Shown in pieces: positions 9,416-18,265 of a stretch of 64,000 nucleotides of DNA. Positions within the stretch are counted from its first letter, which is position 1, and each line of letters opens with the position of its first letter. Source of the DNA: an uncultured Pseudomonadota bacterium (lineage in GTDB: Bacteria; Myxococcota_A; UBA9160; PR03); contig CAADGG010000021.1 in NCBI GenBank assembly GCA_900696485.1, positions 17,501 to 81,500 on the forward strand, in the 5' to 3' direction. Under the pieces are notes generated by a model that searched no databases, had not been told where the DNA came from, and saw only the letters and a list, made by a program, of their open reading frames with translations. A program made the translations under genes and the position numbers.

Positions 9416-9642
9416 ACCGGCCTTCGCTCGTCGAAGAACGCCTGGATGCCCGCCTGGGTGTCTTCCGTCATCGCCGGGATCACCCGGGCCGCGCCGTCGA
9501 AGTGGCGCCGACGGTCATCGATGGTTTCGCGAGCGAGAAGCTCCTCGAAGTCGGCACCGGCGCGGAAGGCCCGCGTGCCGGCGCCGCGCAGGATCAGCAC
9601 CCGCACGCCGCAGCCGTCGGTGTCGATGACGAGAGGGGACAC
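9400..9642 (-). pseudogene. Enoyl-CoA hydratase/isomerase (crotonase) remnant with large internal deletion
   Basis: An 80-codon frame from a GTG. Its first half matches the N-terminal CoA-binding part of crotonases (VRVLILRGAGTRAFRAGADFEELL). Its end matches the crotonase C-terminus (MTEDTQAGIQAFFDERRPVW). The roughly 150-180 residues normally between them, including the second oxyanion-hole region, are missing, and the frame is still open. The deletion is therefore clean and in frame. It lies 11 bp after the octahaem gene and overlaps udg. It cannot be an active hydratase. A small surviving protein with another role is possible but unlikely. Confidence 0.72.
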
Positions 9643-9653
9643 GGCCCGGGGCC

Positions 9654-11774
9654 TCAGTCCCGCCGGTCGAGCAGGGCGAAGCCCCGTTCGAGCGCCACGT
9701 ACAGACCCGGTTCACGACGGTTCGGGAGCGCTGCCGAGCCGGCGCCACGCGTCGCGGAGGCCTCGATCGTCCCGTGCTTCTGTCGTTCGATCTTCTCCTG
9801 CACGGCGAACTCGAAACCGGGGTCGTTGTCCGAGTCGTGACAGGTGCCGCAGATCTGCAGGATCACGCACGAGTCGCATTTGTCGCCGAGCGACACGATG
9901 GTCCCGATGCGCGGCGCGCCCTCGCCGATGTGCGAACCGCCGGGCCCATGACAGGACTCGCAGCCGACGCGTGCCAGATCCGGGTGTTCCGCCGGCGTCG
10001 CGGCCGCGCCGGACGACGGACTCGGGAACCCGCCAGGAAGCCCCAGCGCGGTCACGTGGCACCGCTGGCACGCGGCGTTGCCGGCCTCTCCCTTGGCCTC
10101 GAGCGATGCGAGGGAGTTCCCGTGCGGGCTGGCGGCCCAGGTCGTGAACTCCTGTTCGTGACACGAGCGACAGGCGTCGGAGCCCACGTAGCGGGCGTTG
10201 GTCGGCAGCAGGCCGGAACGCGGCCCGGCCCGTTCGGCGAGCAGGGCCCGGCGCTTCTCGAGCGGCAGCGAGGCGAGCTCGGCGTTCGCGGCGTGCGAGA
10301 CCTTCGGCAGGAAGCTCGCGATCTCGAAACCGAGCGAGTGTTTCTGGTCGTGACAGGTGGCGCAGACCGGCTCGTAGTTCGAGGCTGCGACGAAGCCCGG
10401 CGACAGATGCGGCCCGCCGCGTCCGTGGCAGTTCTCGCAACCCACGTTCTCCAGATCCGGAGTCCGTGGCGAGATGGTGTAGCCGCCGGGGTTCCCGAAC
10501 CCGACGACGTGGCAGCTCACGCATTCGGGGTTGGCGTCCGCCCCGTGTCGCACCAGCGTGTCGAAGGCATGGGCGTGCGAGCTGAGCAGCCAGGTCTCGT
10601 GCTCCTGCTCATGGCAGATGCCGCACGTTTCACTGCCACTGTAGCCGGTCGAGTGCAGCAGCATCGGGACCGGCTGACCAGAAATCCGGGCCAGCCGCAT
10701 GCGCAGCAGGGCGGGGTCGCGGTCGTCGCGCCAGCCCTGGATGCGGCTCACGATCGCACCGGTCGCATCGATCACGAAGATCTCGGGGACGCCGGCGAAG
10801 ACGCCATAGGCCGAGCGCAGGGCGCCATCGAGATCGAGCAGTACCGGGAAGAAATCGAGGCCTTCTGCACGGAGCGCGTCCGAGACCGCGGTCGGCGAGC
10901 CGCCCACGGAGACGCCGATCAGTCGGGGCCGCTGGTCCTCCGGGATCTTGGGGAGCTCGCTCTTCAAGAACTCGAGTGCGTGGTGGCAGTGCGGACAGGT
11001 GTAGAGAAAGAAGATCAGCACCACCGGCTGGCCACGCAGCGCGGCCAGGTCGAAGGGCTCCCCACCCTCGAGCCGTTCGGCCCGGAAACCCGGCGCCTCC
11101 GGACGCACGCCGAGCGTGGGTTCGAGGGACGTCTGCGTCGCCGGTAGCCGCAGCGCTTCGCGGAGCTGGCTCTCGAGGATCGCCGTCGCGTCGGCCACGT
11201 CGGGAGGAGGAGCGAACGAGGCGGAGGTCACGTAGCCCTCCGCATCCGTACCGATCAGCGCGACCGGCGCGCGCAGGCCGATGCGGCCGGCGATCGCCGC
11301 GGTCGGATCGTCGAGGATGCGGAAGTCGAGATCGTGCTCCTTTGCGAACGCGCGCGCGCGCTCGCTCGTCGCCGAGAGCGCAATGCCGAGTACGTCGAAG
11401 TTGTGTCCGGCGCGCAGGCCGGCGATGCGCCGTACCGCCTCGGCTGCGGATCCGGCTTCGCTCGCGTCGGGGTCGAAGAAGAAGAGCAGCGCGCGTTTGC
11501 CGAGCAGATCGGAGACAGAGAACGGCGCGCCGTCGAGCGTGACCCCTTCGAACGCCGGGAGCGGGCGCTCCTGTCGTTTCACCTGCGGTGGGGGGGCCGC
11601 GCGGGGCGGAGGCGCTGGGTCCGCGGCGACCGCTGCGATCGGGACGGTTGTCGACTCCTCCGCCCCCGCGGTCTCGGAGTCGTCGCAGCCGCCGAGGAGC
11701 AGGAGCGTGAGAGCGGTGAGGAGGGCGATCGAGCGCACGCGGCGCAGCATAGCGATGCGGCTCGTGGGGTTCAT
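9654..11774 (-). CDS. Lipoprotein fusing two thioredoxin-like domains to an octahaem cytochrome c
   Basis: 706 residues. A lipobox (LLGGC, Cys30) is followed by a Pro/Ala linker. Domain 1 (about 73-210) is peroxiredoxin/TlpA-like but lacks active-site cysteines (FFFDPDASEAG). Domain 2 (about 222-365) is TlpA-like with CPHC at 260-263, followed by histidine. From 384 there are eight CxxCH haem sites, at 384, 418, 446, 471, 535, 569, 605 and 642. The haem region is an internal duplication: CHEQ-TW-SxH, C-x2-CHV-GxPGG, and PDL-VGCE-CHG-GG-H recur about 150 residues apart. The haem part resembles c554-type multihaem cytochromes. A periplasmic redox role, perhaps linking thiol and haem electron transfer, is inferred. 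The stop is followed after 11 bp by the crotonase remnant and udg. Confidence 0.85.
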   Translation of the reverse strand: MNPTSRIAMLRRVRSIALLTALTLLLLGGCDDSETAGAEESTTVPIAAVAADPAPPPRAAPPPQVKRQERPLPAFEGVTLDGAPFSVSDLLGKRALLFFFDPDASEAGSAAEAVRRIAGLRAGHNFDVLGIALSATSERARAFAKEHDLDFRILDDPTAAIAGRIGLRAPVALIGTDAEGYVTSASFAPPPDVADATAILESQLREALRLPATQTSLEPTLGVRPEAPGFRAERLEGGEPFDLAALRGQPVVLIFFLYTCPHCHHALEFLKSELPKIPEDQRPRLIGVSVGGSPTAVSDALRAEGLDFFPVLLDLDGALRSAYGVFAGVPEIFVIDATGAIVSRIQGWRDDRDPALLRMRLARISGQPVPMLLHSTGYSGSETCGICHEQEHETWLLSSHAHAFDTLVRHGADANPECVSCHVVGFGNPGGYTISPRTPDLENVGCENCHGRGGPHLSPGFVAASNYEPVCATCHDQKHSLGFEIASFLPKVSHAANAELASLPLEKRRALLAERAGPRSGLLPTNARYVGSDACRSCHEQEFTTWAASPHGNSLASLEAKGEAGNAACQRCHVTALGLPGGFPSPSSGAAATPAEHPDLARVGCESCHGPGGSHIGEGAPRIGTIVSLGDKCDSCVILQICGTCHDSDNDPGFEFAVQEKIERQKHGTIEASATRGAGSAALPNRREPGLYVALERGFALLDRRD

Positions 11775-11852
11775 CCGCCGGGCCGATGCCGTTCCTCGTC
11801 GAGCGGGCGGCCGCCAGGCCGCTAGCTCATCCCGCCCGCCGGATGCACCCGT

Positions 11853-12386
11853 TCACTCGCGCGCCGCCGCACCGGAGGGTCTTGCGACCAGCTCCTGCAG
11901 GAGCGCACGGAAGACCGCGTTGTCCGGCTCGAAGGTGAGCGCGGTCTTCAGGTTGCGCTCGGCGGACGCCCGATCACCGCGGTTCAGGTCCGCTTTGGCG
12001 AGTGCGAAGTAGCGGCGCCCGTTCGGGGTTCTGCCCTCGTGCTGATCTCGGCGCTGGCGATCCGCCTGGGCTTCGGCCTCTGCGAGCGGCATCCGCACGC
12101 GATCCCGATCGCCGGCCAACTGGCGGTCGTAGACCTGCCGGCGGCGAGGATCGCGCAAGACCGCATACGCCTCGGTGATCCGCTTGGCGACCTGCGCCAC
12201 CTGCTGCTGCAACTCGGGCGGAGCGTCGCGGTGCGCGTCGGGATGGAAGCGCCGCGAGGTTCGGTGATAGGCCGCGCGGATCGCGCTGGTCGGTGCATCG
12301 GGCACGAGCTCGAGCACCTGGTAGTAGTCGAGCTCTTCCAAGAGGCCGGCGAGCGTGCGGATCTCGGCGATGGAGGTCTGGGACAC
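11853..12386 (-). CDS. J-domain co-chaperone of the adjacent Hsp70
   Basis: 177 residues. A J domain spans residues about 19-75 (DYYQVLELVPDAPTSAIRAAY) with the essential HPD at 48-50, followed by a charged coil and a TPR-like helical pair near 125-170 (YFALAKADLNRGDRASAERN). It lacks the G/F and zinc-finger regions, so it is a class III J protein, not DnaJ. J domains stimulate Hsp70 ATP hydrolysis. It starts with GTG 9 bp after the Hsp70 stop, and its AGGAGAGG site overlaps that stop, so the two are almost certainly cotranslated partners. Confidence 0.9.
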   Translation of the reverse strand: MSQTSIAEIRTLAGLLEELDYYQVLELVPDAPTSAIRAAYHRTSRRFHPDAHRDAPPELQQQVAQVAKRITEAYAVLRDPRRRQVYDRQLAGDRDRVRMPLAEAEAQADRQRRDQHEGRTPNGRRYFALAKADLNRGDRASAERNLKTALTFEPDNAVFRALLQELVARPSGAAARE

Positions 12387-12395
12387 GGTCCTCTC

Positions 12396-14645
12396 CTAGG
12401 ACTCGGCGTCGCCTGGATCGATCGAGAGGTCTGCGCCCGGATCGCCGAACAGGTCATCGCCGCTGGCCCCGGCCTGATCTCTCTCCTGCCGCGGCCGCGT
12501 GCTCGCCATCGCGTCGTCCTCGACGGACGCCTGATCCGGCAGATCGGGGAGATCGTCGGCCAGCGCCGCCAGCGAATCGAGATCGCTCTCGTCGAGGGCC
12601 AGTGGCTCGAGATCGACGTCGTCGCTCGCAAGCATCTCGCCGGACGGCGCGCCGGTCTCGAGCGCCTCGAGATCGATCTCGCCGCCGATCGCCCGCGTGC
12701 GCCCGTCGTCGCCGGGATCGTGTCGGAACGCGTCCGCCGCGGGCGGCGCGAGTTCGAGTTCCTCGGAGTCGTCGCCCGCGCCGAGGTCGAGATCGAACTC
12801 GGCGCCGGCGCCGAGTGCGGCCTCGGGGTCCCCGACCGGCGAGCCGACGTCGCTGGCGGCGGTCGCGAGTTCGAGTTCGTCCGGGACCGACGAAGCCCGT
12901 TCGATCCCGTCTTCCGCTTGCGGCGGCTCGGCGAAGAGTTCGTCGTCTTCGAGGCTCGGAGCGTCCGCGGGCGCCAGGACCGCCGCCGGCTCCGGGGTCG
13001 GCAGCGCCGCCGCCGCTTCGCTCGTGACCCGGCGCGGCAGCGCAGCGATCGCTTCGGCGGCCGTCGGGCCAGCCGGCGCCATCGGTTCGGCCGCCGTCAC
13101 CTGGTGTTTCTCGACGATCGCCTGGATCTCCGCCTCGGAGAGCCCGGAGGAGAGGTGGATCCGAGTCGAGGCCACCTGGCCGCTGTCGGGATCTCGGGCC
13201 GTGACGTTCACGATGCCGTCGGTATCGATTTCGAACGTGACGTCGATCCGCACCTCTCCGCGGCGGGCGTGCTTGAAACCCGAGAACTCGAACTCTCCGA
13301 GCAGCTCGTTCTCTTCCTGAACGCGCGACTCCCCCTGGTAGACGCGGATCTTCACGGATTGCTGGAAGTCCCGGAAGGTCGTGAAGGACGCCGTCTGCTC
13401 GATCGGGACCGGCGTGTTGCGGTCGATCACCGTCTCGGCGAGCCCGCCCGCTACGCCGATGCGCAGCGAGAGCGGCGTGACGTCGAGCAGGCAGGAGTCC
13501 TTCTCGTCGCCGACGAGCGAGGCGGCATGGATCGCGGCCCCCATCGCGACGACTTGGTCCGGGTCGACATCGGCCTTGAGTTCGCACTGGAAGTACTGGG
13601 ACACCGCCTCTCGGATCAGTGGCAGCCGGGTCGGTCCGCCGACCAGGATGACTCCGTCGAGGTCGCGTACGGTGAGGTTGGCCTGCTGCAGCGATTCGTC
13701 GCAGACCTTGAAGGTGCGCTGGATCAGGTCGGCGACGAGATTCGAGAACTCGTGGCGGGAGATTCCCCGCTCGAGCTGCAGCGCGTTGCCCTCGGCATCC
13801 TGGGCCACGTCGGGGATCCGGATGGTGGCCTCGTCGTCGATCGACAGATCGCGCTTTGCCTGCTCCGCTGCCGCCTTCAGCTTCTCGAGCGCGAAGCGAT
13901 CCTGCCGGAGGTTGATCTTGTGCCGGGATGCGAACTCATCGGCCAGCAGATCGATCACACGGTCGTCGAAGTCCTCACCCCCGAGGAAGGTGTCTCCGCA
14001 GGTCGAGAGGACCTCGAAGATGTCCGAGCCGATCTCGAGGATCGAGACGTCGAAGGTGCCGCCGCCGAGGTCATACACGGCAACGCGTTGTGTGAGACCT
14101 CTGCCGAAGCCGTAGGCGAGCGCGGCGGCCGTCGGCTCGTTGAGCAGGCGGAGCACCTCGAGTCCGGCGATCTTCCCGGCGTCTCGGGTGGCCTGGCGCT
14201 GATTGTCGTTGAAGTAGGCCGGCACCGTGATCACCGCCTGGGTCACCGGTTGTCCCAGCTGCGCTTCCGCGACGGATTTCATCTCTCGCAACACGAAGGC
14301 CGAGATCTCGGGAATCGCGAGCGTCTGTTCGCGCACCTTGATCCGCACGGCGTGGTTGGCGCCTTCGACGATCTGGTAGCTGCTGACCGCCTTGGCCTTC
14401 TTCACTTCCTCGGAGAAGAAGTACCGACCCAGCAGGCGTTTGGCGGCGGCGATCGTATTCTCCGGCTCATGGATCGCATGGGCCTTGGCCGGTTCGCCGA
14501 CCTGCGTCGATCCGTCCGCCGCGAAGTGCACGACGCTCGGGCAGATGAACTCGCCGTAGGCGTTCGGCAGCACGTCGACGCGCCCGCGGCGGGCGACGGC
14601 CACGCAGGAATTGCTGGTTCCGAGGTCGATTCCGATCGCTGCCAC
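12396..14645 (-). CDS. Hsp70-family chaperone with the helical lid replaced by an acidic disordered tail
   Basis: 749 residues. The ATPase domain (about 1-375) has [28 protein letters not shown] and GGPTRLPL, so it should bind ATP. A substrate-binding beta domain follows (TPLSLRIG to [10 protein letters not shown], about 385-510). Where DnaK has its alpha-helical lid, this protein changes to about 230 residues rich in Asp, Glu, Ala and Pro ([30 protein letters not shown]), ending without the EEVD or DnaK-like tail. It is therefore a dedicated Hsp70 rather than the main DnaK. GTG start at 14645 with GGAGGGAG upstream. It leads the operon with the J protein downstream and diverges from yebC. 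Confidence 0.92.
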   Translation of the reverse strand: MAAIGIDLGTSNSCVAVARRGRVDVLPNAYGEFICPSVVHFAADGSTQVGEPAKAHAIHEPENTIAAAKRLLGRYFFSEEVKKAKAVSSYQIVEGANHAVRIKVREQTLAIPEISAFVLREMKSVAEAQLGQPVTQAVITVPAYFNDNQRQATRDAGKIAGLEVLRLLNEPTAAALAYGFGRGLTQRVAVYDLGGGTFDVSILEIGSDIFEVLSTCGDTFLGGEDFDDRVIDLLADEFASRHKINLRQDRFALEKLKAAAEQAKRDLSIDDEATIRIPDVAQDAEGNALQLERGISRHEFSNLVADLIQRTFKVCDESLQQANLTVRDLDGVILVGGPTRLPLIREAVSQYFQCELKADVDPDQVVAMGAAIHAASLVGDEKDSCLLDVTPLSLRIGVAGGLAETVIDRNTPVPIEQTASFTTFRDFQQSVKIRVYQGESRVQEENELLGEFEFSGFKHARRGEVRIDVTFEIDTDGIVNVTARDPDSGQVASTRIHLSSGLSEAEIQAIVEKHQVTAAEPMAPAGPTAAEAIAALPRRVTSEAAAALPTPEPAAVLAPADAPSLEDDELFAEPPQAEDGIERASSVPDELELATAASDVGSPVGDPEAALGAGAEFDLDLGAGDDSEELELAPPAADAFRHDPGDDGRTRAIGGEIDLEALETGAPSGEMLASDDVDLEPLALDESDLDSLAALADDLPDLPDQASVEDDAMASTRPRQERDQAGASGDDLFGDPGADLSIDPGDAES

Positions 14646-14781
14646 GGACTCCCTCCAGACAGGCGCGCGAGCCCCGCGGGGGACTCGTCGTGCACACCGT
14701 CTGCGTATCGGGCGGCGGGCCCCGCTTCCTGAGTCCCGGCCGGCGCCCGCCGCGCCGTGACGCGGAGGGTCGTTCCGCGCG

Positions 14782-14811
14782 TTGACCGGCTCGACGCGCG
14801 CGTGCTAACGA
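14782..14811 (+). promoter_or_regulatory. Possible sigma-70 promoter for yebC-ruvCAB
   Basis: TTGACC (14782-14787) as a -35, an 18-bp spacer, then TGCTAACGA, an extended -10 form (TAACGA 14806-14811). It lies 25 bp before the yebC ATG in the 191-bp divergent gap with the Hsp70 gene. The -35 is good and the -10 hexamer is weak, so this is a candidate only. The rest of the gap shows no clear sites. Confidence 0.4.
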
Positions 14812-14836
14812 CGCCGGCAGAGGGCGGAGAGCGCAG

Positions 14837-15586
14837 ATGTCCGGTCATTCCAAGTGGGCGACGATCAAACGCAAGAAAGGCGCGCTCGATGCCAGGCGCG
14901 GAAAACTGTTCACCAAGATCATTCGTGAACTCGTGACGGCGGCTCGGCTCGGGGGGGGCGACCCCGATGCCAACCCGCGGCTGCGTCTGGCCGTCGACAA
15001 GGCCCGCAGTGTCAACATGCCCAAGGACAACATCGAGCGGGCCATCAAGCGGGGCGCCGGTGGCGGAGACGGCGAGAGCTACGAAGAGGTGATCTACGAA
15101 GGCTATGGGCCCGCCGGCGTCGCGGTCCTGATCGAGGCCCTCACCGACAACCGCAATCGCACCGTCGGCGAGATCCGACACGCCTTCACGAAACTCGGCG
15201 GCAACCTCGGGCAATCCGGATGCGTCTCGCATCTGTTCGAGAAGCGCGGCGTGCTGGAGTTCGAGCGTGCCGGACTCGATACCGACCGCCTCTACGAGCT
15301 CGCGCTGGAGGCCGGCGCGGAGGACGTGACCGAGAGCGAGGACAGCGTCGAGGTGGTGACGGACCCGAAACATTTCGCTCCGCTCCAGCAGGCCCTTGCG
15401 GCCCACGGCTACGAGCCGGCCAGCGCCGAGATCACGATGCGCCCGTCGACCACGGTGAAGCTCGAGGGCGCACCCGCGGAGCAGATGTTGAAGCTGGCCG
15501 AAGCGCTCGAAGATCTCGACGACGTGCAGAATGTCTACTCGAACTTCGACATCGCGGAGTCCGAGATGGAGCGGATCTCTTCGTAG
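14837..15586 (+). CDS. yebC: YebC/PmpR family protein (TACO1-like)
   Basis: 249 residues with the full family pattern: [27 protein letters not shown] at the start, [14 protein letters not shown] near residue 55 and [15 protein letters not shown] near 92. These proteins act as transcription regulators in some bacteria; YebC-type members also help ribosomes through polyproline stretches, and the sequence alone cannot decide which. It precedes ruvC by 94 bp, a common arrangement of yebC with the Holliday-junction genes. Confidence 0.96.
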   Translation: MSGHSKWATIKRKKGALDARRGKLFTKIIRELVTAARLGGGDPDANPRLRLAVDKARSVNMPKDNIERAIKRGAGGGDGESYEEVIYEGYGPAGVAVLIEALTDNRNRTVGEIRHAFTKLGGNLGQSGCVSHLFEKRGVLEFERAGLDTDRLYELALEAGAEDVTESEDSVEVVTDPKHFAPLQQALAAHGYEPASAEITMRPSTTVKLEGAPAEQMLKLAEALEDLDDVQNVYSNFDIAESEMERISS

Positions 15587-15680
15587 GGCTACCCTCGCAG
15601 AGCTTCGCCCCCCCTAGCGACATCCCCCCCTTCCGGCAGACGCGCGGATCCGCGCCGAATGGGCCGGCGCGAGAGGGTGC

Positions 15681-16310
15681 ATGCGAGAGACCGGGCAGCG
15701 GGACGCAGGCGGGGAGCCGAAGCGCGCGGGCGAGCCATTCCCCGGCAAGGCCGGGTTGCGCATCCTCGGCATCGATCCCGGCTCGACCGCGACGGGCTTC
15801 GGCATCGTCGAACGCCGGGGGGGGCGCGTTGTGCACATCGCCCACGGCACGCTGCGCACCGCGCGGGGCGCCGCGTTGTCGGATCGGCTCGCGGCGATCC
15901 AGGCCGGGCTCCTGCGGGCGATCGACGCGCACCAGCCCGAGATCGTCGTCGTCGAACGGATCTTCGCCGGACGCAGCGCGCGTTCCGCGCTGGTGCTCGG
16001 TCATGCGCGCGGCGTCGCGCTGGTCAGCGCGGCGCTGGCCGGTCTGGTGGTCCTCGAGTACACCGCACCGGAGATCAAGCTCGCCGTCGCCGGGAACGGC
16101 GCGGCCGAGAAGCGCCAGGTCCAGGCGATGGTGGCGCGCCTGCTCGAGCTGGCGGTTCCGCCGGCCCGGGACGCCGCAGATGCGCTGGCGGCTGCTCTGT
16201 GTCATGCCCACCGGGGCCCGCTCGCGGCCCTCGGCGTGGCCGCCGGCTCGCGCAGCCGGCCGCGTCGCGCACCGACGGCCGGGCGCTGGGTGGTGAGGCG
16301 GGCGCGATGA
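15681..16310 (+). CDS. ruvC: Crossover junction endodeoxyribonuclease RuvC
   Basis: Resolves Holliday junctions by symmetric nicking. The four metal-binding acids of the RNase H-like site are visible: D32 (GIDPGST), E92 (VVERIF), D164 and D167 (PARDAADALA). The ATG at 15681 follows GAGGG and gives 209 residues. This includes about 25 extra N-terminal residues before LRILGIDPG; a TTG at 15756 would remove them. The end overlaps ruvA by 4 bp (ATGA). The C-terminus is short, basic and not conserved. Confidence 0.96.
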   Translation: MRETGQRDAGGEPKRAGEPFPGKAGLRILGIDPGSTATGFGIVERRGGRVVHIAHGTLRTARGAALSDRLAAIQAGLLRAIDAHQPEIVVVERIFAGRSARSALVLGHARGVALVSAALAGLVVLEYTAPEIKLAVAGNGAAEKRQVQAMVARLLELAVPPARDAADALAAALCHAHRGPLAALGVAAGSRSRPRRAPTAGRWVVRRAR

Positions 16311-16915
16311 TCGCGCACCTCGAGGGGATTCTCCGCCAGAAGGCGCCGACCCGCGCGATCGTGAGTACCGGCGGCGTGGGCTACGAGGTGCTCGTGTCGC
16401 TGTCGACGTTCTCCGCTTTGCCCGACGAGGGCAAGACCGTCTCGCTGCGCATCTACACACACGTGCGCGAGGAGGCGATCCAGCTCTTCGGTTTCCACAC
16501 CGACCTCGAGCGTGCGCTCTTCGAACAGCTGATTCGCGTCAACGGCGTGGGGCCCCGGCTGGCCCAGGCGCTGCTCTCGGGAGTGGCGCCGCGCGATCTC
16601 GTGGCCATGCTGGCGCGCGGGGACGCCGCCTCGCTGTGCGCCGTGCCGGGGATCGGCGCCAAGACGGCGCAGCGCATCGTGCTGGATCTCCGTGAGCATG
16701 CCGTGACGCTGGCCGCCGCCGAGGGGCCGCCAGAGCCCGCGTCGCCTCCGATGGCCGCGAGCGACGAACGTCTCGAAGCCGTGATCTCCGGGTTGATGAA
16801 TCTGGGGACCGCGCGCCCGCGCGCCGAGCGGGTCGCGCGCGACGCGCTCGACGCGACGCCCGACGCGACGCTCGAACAACTGGTCCGCATCGCCCTCCAG
16901 AGGCTGGCGCGATGA
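16307..16915 (+). CDS. ruvA: Holliday junction branch migration protein RuvA
   Basis: 202 residues. An OB-fold N-terminal domain ([19 protein letters not shown]), helix-hairpin-helix motifs ([16 protein letters not shown] and [16 protein letters not shown]) and a C-terminal RuvB-binding three-helix domain from about 150. RuvA tetramers hold the four-way junction and load RuvB. The start ATG shares 4 bp with the ruvC stop; the stop shares 4 bp with the ruvB start, so the three are translationally coupled. Confidence 0.96.
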   Translation: MIAHLEGILRQKAPTRAIVSTGGVGYEVLVSLSTFSALPDEGKTVSLRIYTHVREEAIQLFGFHTDLERALFEQLIRVNGVGPRLAQALLSGVAPRDLVAMLARGDAASLCAVPGIGAKTAQRIVLDLREHAVTLAAAEGPPEPASPPMAASDERLEAVISGLMNLGTARPRAERVARDALDATPDATLEQLVRIALQRLAR

Positions 16916-17982
16916 GCGACGCCTGGCTGCGACCCGAGCTCGACGGTGCGGTCCGGCCCGAGGAGCGTCCGCTCGAAGCGGCGCAGCGGCCGCGGACGCT
17001 CGAGGACTTCGTTGGCCAGCAGGCGATCCGGGCCAACCTGCGCGTGTTCATCGCTGCGGCGCGGGAGCGTCGTGAGGCCGTCGACCATCAGCTCTTCTGC
17101 GGCCCGCCCGGGCTCGGCAAGACCGCCCTCGCCTACGTCGTCGCCCGCGAGATGGGCGCTCATCTGCGCGTCACCAGCGGGCCGGTTCTCGAGCGGCCCG
17201 GCGACCTCGCCGCGCTGCTCAGCAACATCGAAGCCGGCGATGTGCTCTTCATCGACGAGATCCACCGCCTGCACGCATCCGTGGAGGAGATCCTCTATCC
17301 GGCCATGGAGGACTTCCATCTCGATCTCATGATCGGCCAGGGGCCGGGCGCGCGCTCGATCCGGCTCGATCTGCCGCGCTTCACGCTGGTCGGCGCGACG
17401 ACCCGGGCGGGTCTGCTCACGGCGCCGTTGCGCGACCGCTTCGGCTACGTGGCGAGACTCGAGTTCTATCCGCCGGGGGATCTGGTCGAGATCTTGCGCC
17501 GCGCCGCGCTGCGAATGCAGATGGCGCTCGACCCCGAGGCGGCCGAGGAGATCGCCGGCCGCGCCCGCGGCACGCCGCGCATCGCGCTCCGGCTGCTGCG
17601 CCGCGTGCGCGACTTCGCCGAAGTCGGACCCGACGGCCAGCGCAGCCCGGTCGCCGGAGCGCCGCCGGAGTCCGTGACGCAGGAGATCGCCCGGATCGCG
17701 CTCGAGCGCCTCGACGTCGACGAGTGCGGCTTCGATCGGCTGGACCAGATGTTCCTGCGCGCCCTGCTCGAAAAGTTCGACGGCGGGCCGGTCGGCATCG
17801 AGACGCTGGCGGCGGCGCTCGGCGAGGATCGGGGCACGCTCGAGGACCTCGTCGAGCCCTTCCTGCTCCAGGCCGGCTTCCTCGATCGGACGCCGCGCGG
17901 CCGGGTCGCCACCGGGCGGGCGTGGGACCACTTCGGGCTGCGGCCGCCGGCGCCGGGCGAGGGCCAGCGCCGCCTGCTCTGA
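16912..17982 (+). CDS. ruvB: Holliday junction branch migration ATPase RuvB
   Basis: 356 residues, an AAA+ motor. Walker A GPPGLGKT is at 64-71, Walker B DEIH at 115-118, sensor 1 GATTRAG follows, and the arginine finger region is [10 protein letters not shown]. The C-terminal winged helix ends [15 protein letters not shown]. It drives branch migration with RuvA. The TGA stop (17980-17982) is the first bases of an inverted-repeat element that occupies the gap before the next gene. Confidence 0.97.
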   Translation: MSDAWLRPELDGAVRPEERPLEAAQRPRTLEDFVGQQAIRANLRVFIAAARERREAVDHQLFCGPPGLGKTALAYVVAREMGAHLRVTSGPVLERPGDLAALLSNIEAGDVLFIDEIHRLHASVEEILYPAMEDFHLDLMIGQGPGARSIRLDLPRFTLVGATTRAGLLTAPLRDRFGYVARLEFYPPGDLVEILRRAALRMQMALDPEAAEEIAGRARGTPRIALRLLRRVRDFAEVGPDGQRSPVAGAPPESVTQEIARIALERLDVDECGFDRLDQMFLRALLEKFDGGPVGIETLAAALGEDRGTLEDLVEPFLLQAGFLDRTPRGRVATGRAWDHFGLRPPAPGEGQRRLL

Positions 17983-18176
17983 CAGGGTTGCCGAGAATCG
18001 GCCGACGATGTTCGGAGGCGGGTGGGAGGAAGCACACCCTGCGCCGATGTCCTCGGCGGACGAGCTTCGGCGCTGCGTACGGCTTGGGTACGGCCGCCTG
18101 CGGATTCCGGCTCCGGGTGTGCTCCTCCCACCCGGCGATGCGCGTTCGCCAGCGGCCGGTTTTCGGCAAGCCTGTG
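17981..18176. repeat. Inverted-repeat element, copy A (196 bp, long form)
   Basis: An interrupted palindrome. The outer arms 17981-18004 and 18153-18176 are complementary at about 20 of 24 positions. Inner arms 18020-18039 and 18115-18133 are complementary except for one extra base. GGCGA and TCGCC (18133-18149) form a further small hairpin. About 75 bp lie in the centre. Closely related to copy B at 20895-20996; both begin inside the TGA stop codon of the preceding gene and end GCCTGTGAGCC. No transposase is seen. It looks like a MITE- or REP-type mobile repeat. Confidence 0.8.
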
Positions 18177-18265
18177 AGCCCGTGCGCGCGCTTTCTCAAC
18201 ACCGGTGCCGTCCCGACCGATAGAACCCGTGACTTCGTGCGCCCGGCCCCGGGCGGACGTCGGAC

